The notes: a model not told the origin generated them from the sequence alone. 18,503 nt of DNA from SG8-39 sp041558415 (GCA_041558415.1 JBFFEY010000060.1:1-18503); one strand, 5' to 3'; shown: positions 8,258 through 16,081, numbered from the stretch's first letter. Translations and numbers: made by a program.

Positions 8258-8950
8258 TCACGCCTTTCCGCTTTCCAGTGGAACAAAACGCACCAGCTCG
8301 AGCTCCGTCTCCTCGTAGCCGTGCCCCACGCGCTCGACCAGCACGAGACGCTGCTGATTCCGCGTCCCGCCGCGCCGCAGCGGCAGGACCATTCTGCCAC
8401 CCCGCGCCAATTGCCGTAAGAGGGCCTCGGGCAGCTCGCTCGAGGCCGCTGCAAGCACGATCGAGTCGAACGGCGCGGCCTGCTCGAGGCCCCTCCGGCC
8501 ATCGCCGTGCACCAGCCGCAGGTTGGACAGCTTCAGCCCCAGCAGGTTTCGTCGCGCGCGGTCATGCAGCTCCCGGATTCGCTCGATCGAGAAGACCTCC
8601 GTGGCGATCGTGGCGAGCACCGCCGCCTGGTAGCCGCACCCGGTACCGATCTCGAGCACCCGGCCCAGGTCGCGCCGCCCGCGCCTCCCGCTCGCAAGCA
8701 CCTCGATCATGCGCGCGACGACGTACGGCTGCGAGATGGTCTGGCCGTAATTGATCGGCAGCGCGGTGTCCTCGTAGGCGCGGTGCCGCAGCGCCTCGTC
8801 AACGAACAGGTGGCGCGGTACCGTGCCCATCGCCGTCAGCACGCGCTCGTCGCGCACACCCTTTTCGCGCAGCCGCTCGACCATCCGCGCACGCGTGCGC
8901 AGTGAGGTCATGCCGATGCCGGACAGCTCGCCAGGCGCGCGTACGCTCAT
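8258..8950 (-). CDS. pcm: Protein-L-isoaspartate O-methyltransferase
   Basis: The enzyme uses S-adenosylmethionine to methylate isoaspartyl residues in aged proteins and starts their repair in the cytoplasm. The 230-residue protein shows the family signature LPINYGQTISQPYVVARM (64-81) and the SAM-binding motif VLEIGTGCGYQ (98-108). The N-terminus is about 15-20 residues longer than the E. coli protein. The ATG overlaps the surE stop (ATGA), which supports this start and indicates coupled translation. The surE-pcm pairing is a conserved stationary-phase survival unit. Confidence 0.95.
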   Translation of the reverse strand: MSVRAPGELSGIGMTSLRTRARMVERLREKGVRDERVLTAMGTVPRHLFVDEALRHRAYEDTALPINYGQTISQPYVVARMIEVLASGRRGRRDLGRVLEIGTGCGYQAAVLATIATEVFSIERIRELHDRARRNLLGLKLSNLRLVHGDGRRGLEQAAPFDSIVLAAASSELPEALLRQLARGGRMVLPLRRGGTRNQQRLVLVERVGHGYEETELELVRFVPLESGKA

Positions 8951-9690
8951 CGCCGCAGCCAGTCCGGCAGACGCGCGAGCTGGGTATGAAAGGTGAGATC
9001 CACCTGCAGCGGCGTCACGGAGGCGCGCGCGTGCTCCACGGCGTAGAAATCGGTGCCCGGTCCGGCGTCCGCCGCCCCACCTGCGGGGCCGATCCAGTAT
9101 CCCGTATCGCCGCGCGGCGTCTCGATCCGCACCACCGGTTCGGCCTTGTGTCGCCGCCCGAGGCGTGTCGACTCAATGCCCTGCAACTGCGCCGGCGGTA
9201 TGTCCGGCACATTGATATTCAACAGCACGGGCTCGCCCATCGGCGCACGCGCAAAGCGTCGCGCCATGTCGAGCGCCACCTGCGCGGCCGTCTCGAGATG
9301 ATCGCCGCGCTTGCCCACCAGCGAGATGGCGAGCGAGGGAATGCCGAGCAGAAACCCTTCCATTGCGGCCGCGACGGTCCCCGAGTAGATCGTGTCGTCG
9401 CCCATGTTCGCGCCGAGATTGATGCCCGAGACCACCATGTCCGGCACGAACGACAGCAAGCCGGTGACCGCCAGGTGCACGCAGTCCGTCGGCGTGCCGT
9501 TCACGAAGTGAAAACCGTTCGCGGCCTGCCGTACGGTCAGCGGGCGATCGAGGGTGAGCGAGTTGGACGCGCCGGAGCGATCGCGCTCCGGCGCAACGAC
9601 GGTCACCTCGCCGACCGCACGCAGCGTCTCGGCCAGCATCGCGATGCCGGGCGAAAAATAGCCGTCGTCGTTGGAGACCAGGATTCGCAC
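8947..9690 (-). CDS. surE: 5'/3'-nucleotidase SurE
   Basis: SurE is a metal-dependent nucleotidase, also able to act on polyphosphate, linked to stationary-phase survival. The 247-residue protein begins MRILVSNDDG, with the metal ligands Asp8 and Asp9. RSGASNSLT (38-46) supplies Ser39, and SGINLGANMGDDTIYSGTV (88-106) supplies Asn91. The start is a GTG at 9690 preceded by a GGGGG ribosome-binding site; the reading frame stays open upstream, but those residues are not homologous to SurE. It is the first gene of the surE-pcm-nlpD operon and is divergent from the DUF4105 gene. Confidence 0.94.
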   Translation of the reverse strand: MRILVSNDDGYFSPGIAMLAETLRAVGEVTVVAPERDRSGASNSLTLDRPLTVRQAANGFHFVNGTPTDCVHLAVTGLLSFVPDMVVSGINLGANMGDDTIYSGTVAAAMEGFLLGIPSLAISLVGKRGDHLETAAQVALDMARRFARAPMGEPVLLNINVPDIPPAQLQGIESTRLGRRHKAEPVVRIETPRGDTGYWIGPAGGAADAGPGTDFYAVEHARASVTPLQVDLTFHTQLARLPDWLRR

Positions 9691-9787
9691 GAGAATGCCC
9701 CCGAGGCGTGCGCGTTTGGCCGCCGCGTGCGCGGGAACGCGCAGCTGTGCAGGGCCGGGAAACGCGGCGCGCCGCGAAGCGGCGCCG

Positions 9788-9796
9788 ATGGTAACA
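9788..9796 (-). promoter_or_regulatory. Possible extended -10 promoter for surE-pcm-nlpD
   Basis: On the minus strand TGTTACCAT reads as an extended -10 element (TG, one base, then TACCAT, four of six consensus bases). No -35 is evident. It would give a leader of about 90 bases before the surE GTG. The only other candidate in the 160-base divergent gap faces the DUF4105 gene: TGTTAAAGT at 832-840 within the 9800s (9832-9840), close to its ATG. Confidence 0.3.
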
Positions 9797-9850
9797 CGCG
9801 CCACGTCGCGAGGCGCGCGCAACGCCGCATTTGTTAAAGTGGGCCCGATC

Positions 9851-10894
9851 ATGCGAGCCATCGGGCATTTCGTCGTGCGGCTTGCGCAGTTGTGCTGCAT
9901 CCTCGCCGCGGCCTTGTGGGGCAGCCTGGCGCTGCATTACGCCGGGCCGGGCGGCCTGCGCGACCTGCTGGCCGTCGCCTTCGCAGCACTCGGCGCGATC
10001 TGCCTGCTCGGCGCCGTACGGCGGCGACACCATCCCGGTCTGTTCCGTGTGGCGTCCACCGCGTACGTCATTGCCTTCCTCGCGCTGCTCCTCTGGTGGC
10101 GCGGCATCGAACCGTCGAACGACCGCGACTGGCGTGCCGAGGAAGCGCGGCTGCCTTACGCCACGATCGATGGCGATCTCGTCACGGTGCACAACATCCG
10201 CAACTTCGACTACCGCACCGAGACCGATTTCACCCCCGCATACCTGGAGCGGCACTACGACCTGCGCCGGCTCGAGGGCATCGACCTGGCGGCGGTGTAC
10301 TGGATGGGGCCCGCCATTGCCCACATCTACCTCAGCTTCGTGTTTGCGGATCAGCCGCCGCTCGCCATCTCGATCGAAGCGCGCAAGGAGCGCGGCGAGG
10401 GCTACTCTTCGCTCGCTGGGTTTTTCCGGCAATACGAGCTGTTTTACGTCGTCGCGGATGAGCGGGACGTCACCCGCGTGCGCACCAACTACCGCCAGGA
10501 TCCGCCCGAGCAGGTGTACCTGTACCGCCTGCGCGGCCGGCCCGACAACCAGCGTCGCATTTTTCTCGAGTACCTGCGCAAGCTGAATGCGCTTCGGACC
10601 GAACCGGAGTTCTACAACACGCTGACGACGAACTGCACGACGGTCATCTGGCAGCACAGCCTGGTCAACCCGGATCACCTGCCGTTCTCGTGGAAGATCC
10701 TCGCCAGCGGTTACGTGCCGGAATATCTCTACGAAGAGGGTGTGCTCCCGAACGCGCTGCCCTTCGAACGGTTGCGCGGCCGCAGCCACATCAATGCAGC
10801 GGCGCGAGCGGCGGACCAAGCGCCGGACTTCTCGCGGCGCATCCGCGCCGGCCTGCCGTCGGTCGACGGCGCCGGCGGTTCCGCCCTGCGCTAG
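9851..10894 (+). CDS. DUF4105 (Lnb_N periplasmic domain) membrane protein
   Basis: The 347-residue protein has three hydrophobic segments (about 7-30, 36-55 and 66-84) followed by a soluble domain probably in the periplasm. The soluble part carries DUF4105 marks: HNIRNFDYRTETDFTP (114-129), His158, IEARKERGEGYS (175-186) and LTTNCTT (258-264) with the conserved Cys262. DUF4105 is the N-terminal periplasmic domain of Lnb, a lipoprotein N-acyltransferase described in Bacteroidota and predators. Most proteobacterial members lack an assigned role, so acyltransfer here is only a hypothesis. The ATG at 9851 begins the first plausible membrane helix; the frame is open upstream but non-homologous. 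It ends against the kinase-BON gene with a four-base stop overlap. Confidence 0.85.
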   Translation: MRAIGHFVVRLAQLCCILAAALWGSLALHYAGPGGLRDLLAVAFAALGAICLLGAVRRRHHPGLFRVASTAYVIAFLALLLWWRGIEPSNDRDWRAEEARLPYATIDGDLVTVHNIRNFDYRTETDFTPAYLERHYDLRRLEGIDLAAVYWMGPAIAHIYLSFVFADQPPLAISIEARKERGEGYSSLAGFFRQYELFYVVADERDVTRVRTNYRQDPPEQVYLYRLRGRPDNQRRIFLEYLRKLNALRTEPEFYNTLTTNCTTVIWQHSLVNPDHLPFSWKILASGYVPEYLYEEGVLPNALPFERLRGRSHINAAARAADQAPDFSRRIRAGLPSVDGAGGSALR

Positions 10895-11691
10895 ACCCGC
10901 GTACTGACGTGAATGTCCCTCACACCGGGCACGGCGACGGCGACCTCGACCGCCGCGAGCTTCGCCTCGGTCGAACCCGGGTCGCCAATGAGCGTGACTT
11001 CGCCGTCTTCGCAGCTGACTTCGAGCTTGCCACCGCGCGTCTCCGAGGCCCGGCGCAGCGCCGCCTTGACGCGCGCCGCGAGCGCAAGGTCCTCGAGCTG
11101 CTTGCGCGCTGCTTCGCTGTCGGCGAACTCCGGCGACCGCACCAGTCCGAGCACCTCCTCGACGCAGTCGTCGATCGCGACGCGCTCCGAGTTCAGCACC
11201 AGGTCATAGTGCTCGGGCTCCGTCCAGTTCAGGCCGAAGTGCCGTTTCATGATCGCCGTATGCGCCTCGTCGTTCATGTGGATCTCGTCGGTCACCGCCC
11301 CGGCGTCATCCGTATCGAGCCGTTCCATCATGCGCTGGATGCGCAAGGGTCTGGGCGCGCAGACCCGCACGCAGACCGCGTTGGGCACGTCGCGCAGCAG
11401 GTGTGTCGCCCCCCAGCCGCGCACGATGGCGCCGCCGTTTCGCTGTACGAGGTCGAAGATCTCGTCGGCCGAGAAGATCGCGAGGCTGGTCTTGTCCGCG
11501 GTCAGCCGCTCAAGCAGGCCCGCCCTACCGTCCAACAGGCGGATCACGTGGCTCTTGCGCACGCGCATACGGTCCGCCAGGTGATCGATCACCTCGTGGT
11601 AGATCACCGGCAGGTTCAGCGCGCGCCCCAGCCCCGTGGCCACGTCCTTGCCGAGCGTGCCCATCTCGCGCGTGATCGCAACGATTGCCAT
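10891..11691 (-). CDS. Cytidylate-kinase-like protein with C-terminal BON domain
   Basis: Residues 2-190 resemble the cytidylate-kinase-like family. The evidence is IVAITREMGTLGKDVA (3-18) at the phosphate-binding loop, GGAIVRGWGATHLL (86-99) and a lid region around RPLRIQRMMERL (114-125). YDLVLNSERVAID (162-174) closes the domain. Residues about 198-266 form a BON-like domain: VKAALRR, LEVSCEDGEVTLIGDPGS and VPGVRDIHV. BON domains usually occur in exported or membrane-associated proteins and are thought to bind phospholipid or other ligands, yet there is no signal peptide here. The substrate is unknown; it is not the housekeeping Cmk by sequence. The ATG follows a strong GGAGGAGGAGG (11696-11706) and a good promoter. 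Confidence 0.85.
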   Translation of the reverse strand: MAIVAITREMGTLGKDVATGLGRALNLPVIYHEVIDHLADRMRVRKSHVIRLLDGRAGLLERLTADKTSLAIFSADEIFDLVQRNGGAIVRGWGATHLLRDVPNAVCVRVCAPRPLRIQRMMERLDTDDAGAVTDEIHMNDEAHTAIMKRHFGLNWTEPEHYDLVLNSERVAIDDCVEEVLGLVRSPEFADSEAARKQLEDLALAARVKAALRRASETRGGKLEVSCEDGEVTLIGDPGSTEAKLAAVEVAVAVPGVRDIHVSTRV

Positions 11692-11730
11692 CTGGCCTCC
11701 TCCTCCAAGAATGCGGCGCAGAAGAAGAGG

Positions 11731-11759
11731 CTTATACGGCGGCGCGCGCGCGGCGGCAA
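11731..11759 (-). promoter_or_regulatory. Sigma-70-type promoter for the kinase-BON gene
   Basis: On the minus strand TTGCCG (11754-11759) and TATAAG (11731-11736) are separated by exactly 17 bases, matching four and five of six consensus positions. Transcription would begin near 11724, about 33 bases before the ATG at 11691. This is the clearest promoter in the window and sets the gene apart from the upstream translation cluster. Confidence 0.65.
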
Positions 11760-11775
11760 CCCCTCGAAGCTCCTA

Positions 11776-11802
11776 GCCGCCGTGTTCGCGCGGCACGGCG
11801 GC
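11776..11802 (-). terminator. Hairpin downstream of tRNA-Pro, possible terminator
   Basis: GCCGCCGTG (11776-11784) and CACGGCGGC (11794-11802) form a perfect 9-bp stem with a 9-base loop. It lies 41 bases beyond the tRNA 3' end in the direction of transcription and just before the kinase promoter. No T tract follows, so it may act as a processing or Rho-assisted end rather than a canonical intrinsic terminator. Confidence 0.4.
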
Positions 11803-11843
11803 CTTAGCCGGCTGTCCGATTTCCGGCAAGTCGTTGAATTGAT

Positions 11844-11920
11844 TGGTCGGGGCGGCGAGATTCGAACTCGCGACCACCTGCACCCCATGCAGGTACGCTA
11901 CCAGGCTGCGCTACGCCCCG
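11844..11920 (-). tRNA. tRNA-Pro (anticodon GGG)
   Basis: The 77-base gene folds as a full cloverleaf. The acceptor stem is CGGGGCG with CGCCCCG, the discriminator is A and the 3' CCA is encoded. The anticodon arm is CCTGC-ATGGGGT-GCAGG, giving anticodon GGG that reads proline codons CCC and CCU. The T arm is GCGAG-TTCGAAT-CTCGC. The C1-G72 pair is typical of bacterial tRNA-Pro. It begins only 21 bases after the merR stop, so it is probably expressed as the tail of the ihfA-merR transcript or from a promoter inside merR. Confidence 0.97.
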
Positions 11921-11941
11921 AGGCGCCGAATTCTAACAGCC

Positions 11942-12328
11942 TCAGCTGCTAAGGACTGCGAGGAGGTCCTGCAACTCGCGCTTCACGGCGCGTAAATCGA
12001 CCGCGCCGGCCGCGGCTCGACGGCCGACGCCCGCGGTATCCTCGGCTGTGCCATTCGCCAGGCCGCCATCCAGCCGGTTGCGCGCACCGCTAATCGTGAA
12101 TCCCTCTTCGTAGAGCAGCTCGCGGATCCTGCGGATCAGCAGAACTTCGTGGTGCTGGTAGTAGCGGCGGTTGCCCCGGCGCTTGACCGGCTTGAGCTGC
12201 GTGAACTCCTGCTCCCAGTAGCGCAGCACGTGCGGCTTGACGCCGCACAACTCGCTCACCTCACCGATGGTGAAGTAGCGCTTCGCCGGGATCGGCGGAA
12301 GCTCAACCTTCTTGCGGCTCGGCTCCAT
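11942..12328 (-). CDS. MerR-family transcriptional regulator
   Basis: The 128-residue protein has an N-terminal winged-helix DNA-binding domain (about 18-86): YFTIGEVSELCGVKPHVLRY, then LKPVKRRGNRRYY and LIRRIRELLYEEGFTISGAR. The C-terminal part is short, rich in Ala and Gly, and lacks cysteines, so it is not one of the metal-sensing MerR proteins. Its targets are unknown. A MerR gene directly after ihfA is a conserved proteobacterial arrangement. The ATG lies inside the last ihfA codons in another frame, giving a 26-base overlap and likely coupled translation. Confidence 0.9.
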   Translation of the reverse strand: MEPSRKKVELPPIPAKRYFTIGEVSELCGVKPHVLRYWEQEFTQLKPVKRRGNRRYYQHHEVLLIRRIRELLYEEGFTISGARNRLDGGLANGTAEDTAGVGRRAAAGAVDLRAVKRELQDLLAVLSS

Positions 12329-12614
12329 GGCGCGCCTTTTCCACCATGGCCTTCAACTTCTGGCTCGCGTGGAAGGTGACGACGCGGCGAGCGCTGATCG
12401 GAATCTCCTCGCCAGTCTTGGGGTTGCGCCCGGGACGCTGCGGCTTGTCGCGCAGCTGGAAGTTGCCGAAACCCGAGAGCTTGACGCTTTCCCCCCGCTC
12501 CAGCGCCCCCCGGATTTCCTCGAAGAATGCCTCGACCATGTCCTTGGCTTCACGCTTGTTGAGGCCGACCTTTTCGAACAACAGGTCCGCCAATTCCGCC
12601 TTTGTCAAAGTCAT
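12303..12614 (-). CDS. ihfA: Integration host factor subunit alpha
   Basis: IHF-alpha pairs with IHF-beta (not in this window) to bend DNA in replication, recombination and transcription. The 103-residue protein begins MTLTKAELADLLF as in the family. It contains the GFGNFQLRDKPQRPGRNPKT segment (47-66), which includes the DNA-intercalating proline arm, and ends with a short acidic tail. A second ATG one codon upstream (12617) is too close to the GGGAG ribosome-binding site, so 12614 is preferred. Its place behind pheT matches the classic pheST-ihfA operon. Confidence 0.96.
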   Translation of the reverse strand: MTLTKAELADLLFEKVGLNKREAKDMVEAFFEEIRGALERGESVKLSGFGNFQLRDKPQRPGRNPKTGEEIPISARRVVTFHASQKLKAMVEKARHGAEPQEG

Positions 12615-12649
12615 CATCGCTCCCAGCGCCTACGCTCCCGATTTCTTTT

Positions 12650-15058
12650 TTAGGATCTTAGGGTTGCCGAGAACTCCCGCGACAGAAGGGCGACGATTGC
12701 GTCACGCGCCTCATCTGCCTCGGCATCCGTGAGGGTTCGTTCAGTATCTTGCATAACTACCCGGAAAGCAAGGCTTTTTCTCCCAGATGGGAGGCCAGCG
12801 CCCTGGTATAGGTCGAAAACTCCTACCTCCCGCACGATCGCCGGTATTTCGGCGGAGATCGCGTCCAATAGCGCCTGTGCAGGGATCGTCGCATCCACCA
12901 GCACGGCGATGTCCCGCACCACTGCCGGGAACCGTGACGGCACCTCGGAGCGAGGCAGTGGGACACTTACGAGAGCCTCGGCCTCCAGCTCGAACAGCAC
13001 CACAGGCCCCGGCAGCTCGTACTTGCGCTGCCATTGCGGGTGAAGCTCGCCGATCCAGCCGACTGGCCGGCCCTCGCGCAGGATACGCGCGGTGCGCCCG
13101 GGATGCAGGGCCGGGTGGCCCCCCGCCTCGAAGCGGACCGCGACCGGCCAGAACAGCGCCTCGACGTCGGCTTTGACGTCGTAGAAATCCACGCTGCGGG
13201 TCGCCGCCCCCCACTGCTCATCGAGCGCGGGTCCGAACGCCGCGCCGCCGACGCGAACGGGCTGACGCAGGCCGGCGACCGACAGCGGACCGTCTGTTGC
13301 CGCGGCGTCGCGCAGGAACACGCGGCCGACCTCGAATACGCGAATGCGGGGCACCTTGCGCGCCACGTTGTGCCGCACGTTGTCGACCAGCGAGCCAATG
13401 AGCGAGGAACGCATCACCGACTGAGGGCTGGCGATCGGGTTGAGCAGCCGGATCGGGTCCGTGCAGCCGGCAAAGTCCGCTTCCCAGGCCGGCTCGACGA
13501 AGCTGAAGTTGATGACTTCGTTGTAGTCACCGCCGGCGAGGCGCTCGCGCACGGCGTGCAGCGAGCGGCGCGTCTCAGGCAATGCGCTCATGCGCGCCGC
13601 TGCGCGCGGCGGGTGCGCCGGAATGCGCTCGAAGCCGTGAACGCGCGCCACCTCCTCGATCAGGTCCTCTTCGATCTCGAGATCGAAGCGATACGACGGC
13701 GGCGTGACGACGAAGTCCTCGCCTTCCCATTCGAAGGGCAGCACCAGCCGCTCGAACACCCCGGCCATCTCGTCGCCTGAAATCGGCACCCCGATGACCT
13801 TCTGCGCGCGCGCCACGCGCATACGCACCGGGCGTCGCTCCGGCAACCGGGTGACGGTATCGTCGATCGGGCCGGGCTCGCCGCCGCAGATCTCGAGAAC
13901 CAGGCGCGTGATGTGCTCGATGTGCTCGACCGTGGTCGCATAGTCCACGCCGCGCTCGAATCGGTGCGCGGCGTCGGTCGAGAAGTTAAAGCGGCGCGCG
14001 CGACCTGCGACCGCCTGCGGCCACCAGAAGGCCGCTTCGATGTAGACGTTGCGCGTCTCGTCCGACACCGCCGTCGCCTCGCCGCCCATGATGCCGGCGA
14101 GGGCCTCGACGCCCGCCTCATCGGCGATCACACCGACGCTCTCGTCAACCTCGACCGTTTGGCCGTTCAGCAGCTCGACACGCTCGCCCTTCTTTCCCCA
14201 GCGCACTTCGAGCGCGCCGCCCCGCACCTTGTCGTAGTCGAAGATGTGCGACGGACGCCCGAGCTCCAGCATGACGTAGTTCGAGATGTCGACCAGCGCC
14301 GAGATGGGACGCTGCCCCGCGCGCGCAAGGCGCTGCTTCATCCATTCGGGGGTTGCCGCCTGCGCGTTCACGTCGCGGATCACGCGGCCCGAGAATCGAC
14401 CGCAGAGGTCGGGCGCCAGCACCCGCACCGGCAGGCGCGCATCGTTACGCGGCGCGACGCGTTCGATGCGCGGCGCCGCAAGCGGCGTCCCGGTCAATGC
14501 CGCCACCTCGCGCGCCACGCCGAGCACCGAGAGGCAGTCGGCGCGGTTCGGCGTAAGCTTGATGTCGAAGACCTGGTCCTCGAGCGCGAGCACCTCGCGC
14601 AGATCACGGCCGAGCGGCGCGTCGGCTGGCAGATCGAGGATGCCCGAGTGATCGTCGGACAGCCCGAGCTCGCGCGCCGAGCACAGCATCCCCTGACTCT
14701 CAATGCCGCGCACCTTCGTCGCCTGAATCTCGTGCGGGGCGCCGCCCTCGGCCGGCAGCCGTGCGCCGACCTGCGCCAGCGCCACCCTCATGCCGGCGCG
14801 CACGTTGGGCGCGCCGCAGACGATGGCGAGCGGTGCCCCGCCCACGCGGCCTGCGTCGACCGTGCACAGCGCAAGCTTGTCGGCATTGGGGTGTTTTTCC
14901 ACCGCGCGCACCGCGCCGACCACCACGCCGGTGAACGGCGGCGCGACAGGCGCGCAGGACTCGACTTCCAGCCCCGACATCGTCAGCAGGTGGGCGAGTG
15001 CCGCCGTATCCAGCGACGGATTCGCCATGCTGCGCAGCCAGCTCTCGGGGATTCGCAT
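12650..15058 (-). CDS. pheT: Phenylalanyl-tRNA synthetase beta subunit
   Basis: The 802-residue beta subunit of the alpha2-beta2 enzyme contributes editing and tRNA binding. It has the N-terminal tRNA-binding (EMAP-like) domain with HPNADKL (56-62). The B3/B4 editing region, the B5 region and the C-terminal ferredoxin-fold anticodon-binding domain (about 708-802, from SRFPAVVRDIAVLVD) follow in order. Length is close to the 795 residues of E. coli PheT. The ATG at 15058 is 6 bases after the pheS stop. The gene ends 35 bases before ihfA. Confidence 0.97.
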   Translation of the reverse strand: MRIPESWLRSMANPSLDTAALAHLLTMSGLEVESCAPVAPPFTGVVVGAVRAVEKHPNADKLALCTVDAGRVGGAPLAIVCGAPNVRAGMRVALAQVGARLPAEGGAPHEIQATKVRGIESQGMLCSARELGLSDDHSGILDLPADAPLGRDLREVLALEDQVFDIKLTPNRADCLSVLGVAREVAALTGTPLAAPRIERVAPRNDARLPVRVLAPDLCGRFSGRVIRDVNAQAATPEWMKQRLARAGQRPISALVDISNYVMLELGRPSHIFDYDKVRGGALEVRWGKKGERVELLNGQTVEVDESVGVIADEAGVEALAGIMGGEATAVSDETRNVYIEAAFWWPQAVAGRARRFNFSTDAAHRFERGVDYATTVEHIEHITRLVLEICGGEPGPIDDTVTRLPERRPVRMRVARAQKVIGVPISGDEMAGVFERLVLPFEWEGEDFVVTPPSYRFDLEIEEDLIEEVARVHGFERIPAHPPRAAARMSALPETRRSLHAVRERLAGGDYNEVINFSFVEPAWEADFAGCTDPIRLLNPIASPQSVMRSSLIGSLVDNVRHNVARKVPRIRVFEVGRVFLRDAAATDGPLSVAGLRQPVRVGGAAFGPALDEQWGAATRSVDFYDVKADVEALFWPVAVRFEAGGHPALHPGRTARILREGRPVGWIGELHPQWQRKYELPGPVVLFELEAEALVSVPLPRSEVPSRFPAVVRDIAVLVDATIPAQALLDAISAEIPAIVREVGVFDLYQGAGLPSGRKSLAFRVVMQDTERTLTDAEADEARDAIVALLSREFSATLRS

Positions 15059-15064
15059 GCGGGC

Positions 15065-16081
15065 TTAGGCAAACTGGCGCAGGAAGCGCAGGTCGCCGTC
15101 GAAGAACAGTCGCAGATCATCGATGCCGTAGCGCAGCATCGTCAGGCGCTCGAGGCCAGAACCGAAAGCGAAGCCGATATAGCGCTCAGGATCGAGTCCG
15201 AAGTTGCGGATTACGCTCGGATGCACCTGACCGGAACCCGAAATCTCCAGCCAGCGGCCTTCCAGCGGCCCCGAGTCGAAGCGCATATCGATCTCGGCGG
15301 ACGGTTCCGTAAAAGGGAAAAAGGACGGACGGAAGCGTACTTCGAGCTCGTCGGTCTCGAAAAAGCGCCTCAGGAAGTCGGTGTAAACGCCCTTCAGGTC
15401 GGCAAAGCTGATGTCCTCGTCGATCCACAGGCCCTCCACCTGATGAAACATCGGCGAGTGCGTCGCGTCCGAATCGACCCGGTAAGTACGGCCCGGCGCG
15501 ATGACCTTGATCGGGGGGCGGTGCATGCGCGCGTAGCGCACCTGCATCGGGCTGGTGTGGGTGCGCAGCAGCAGCGGCGTGCCCTGCGCGTCGTTCAGCT
15601 CGACGTAGAACGTGTCGTGCATCGAGCGCGCCGGATGGTTTTCCGGCTGGTTGAGGGCGGTGAAGTTGTACCAGTCGCTCTCGATTTCCGGCCCGTCGGC
15701 GACGTCGAAGCCGACGGAACGGAAGATCGACTCGACGCGCGACCAGGTGCGGATCACGGGATGCAGGGATCCGCGCCCGCGTCCGCGCCCCGGCAGGGTG
15801 ACGTCGAGCGACTCTTCCGCGAGCCGCGCCGCGAGCTTCGCATCGGCGAGGGCGCTGCGGCGCGCATCGAGCGCCGCCTCGAGCCTGGTCTTCGCCTCGT
15901 TGATCGCCTGGCCGGCGCTACGCCGTGCCTCCGGCGCGAGCGTGCCGAGCGACTTCAACAGTGAGGTGAGTTCCCCGCTCCTGCCGAGATAGCGCGCCTT
16001 CACGTTCTCCAGCGCGGCCGGATCCTGCGCGGCGCTGAATGCCTCTAGGGCCCGAGCTACGATGCCGTCGACGTTTTCCAT
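15065..16081 (-). CDS. pheS: Phenylalanyl-tRNA synthetase alpha subunit
   Basis: The 338-residue alpha subunit holds the catalytic site that activates phenylalanine. An N-terminal coiled-coil (about 1-85) is followed by the class II core. Clear markers are SLHPVIRTWSRVESIF, the HPARSMHDTFY segment, motif 2 around FRPSFFPFTEPSAEID and motif 3 in GFAFGSGLERLTMLRYGIDD. The ATG at 16081 matches the family N-terminus; an in-frame GTG at 16099 would add six residues and has no better ribosome-binding site. It is followed directly by pheT and preceded by rplT with a 57-base gap. Confidence 0.96.
   Translation of the reverse strand: MENVDGIVARALEAFSAAQDPAALENVKARYLGRSGELTSLLKSLGTLAPEARRSAGQAINEAKTRLEAALDARRSALADAKLAARLAEESLDVTLPGRGRGRGSLHPVIRTWSRVESIFRSVGFDVADGPEIESDWYNFTALNQPENHPARSMHDTFYVELNDAQGTPLLLRTHTSPMQVRYARMHRPPIKVIAPGRTYRVDSDATHSPMFHQVEGLWIDEDISFADLKGVYTDFLRRFFETDELEVRFRPSFFPFTEPSAEIDMRFDSGPLEGRWLEISGSGQVHPSVIRNFGLDPERYIGFAFGSGLERLTMLRYGIDDLRLFFDGDLRFLRQFA

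Noticed and set aside
9173..10819. 548-codon open frame on the minus strand across surE and DUF4105
   Set aside because: It runs in the wrong frame over surE and antisense to DUF4105; both real genes have family motifs while this frame has none.
13913..15964. 683-codon open frame on the plus strand opposite pheT and pheS
   Set aside because: It spans the junction of two unmistakable genes on the other strand, is rich in Arg, His and Asp as expected for an antisense frame in high-GC DNA, and shows no recognisable domain.
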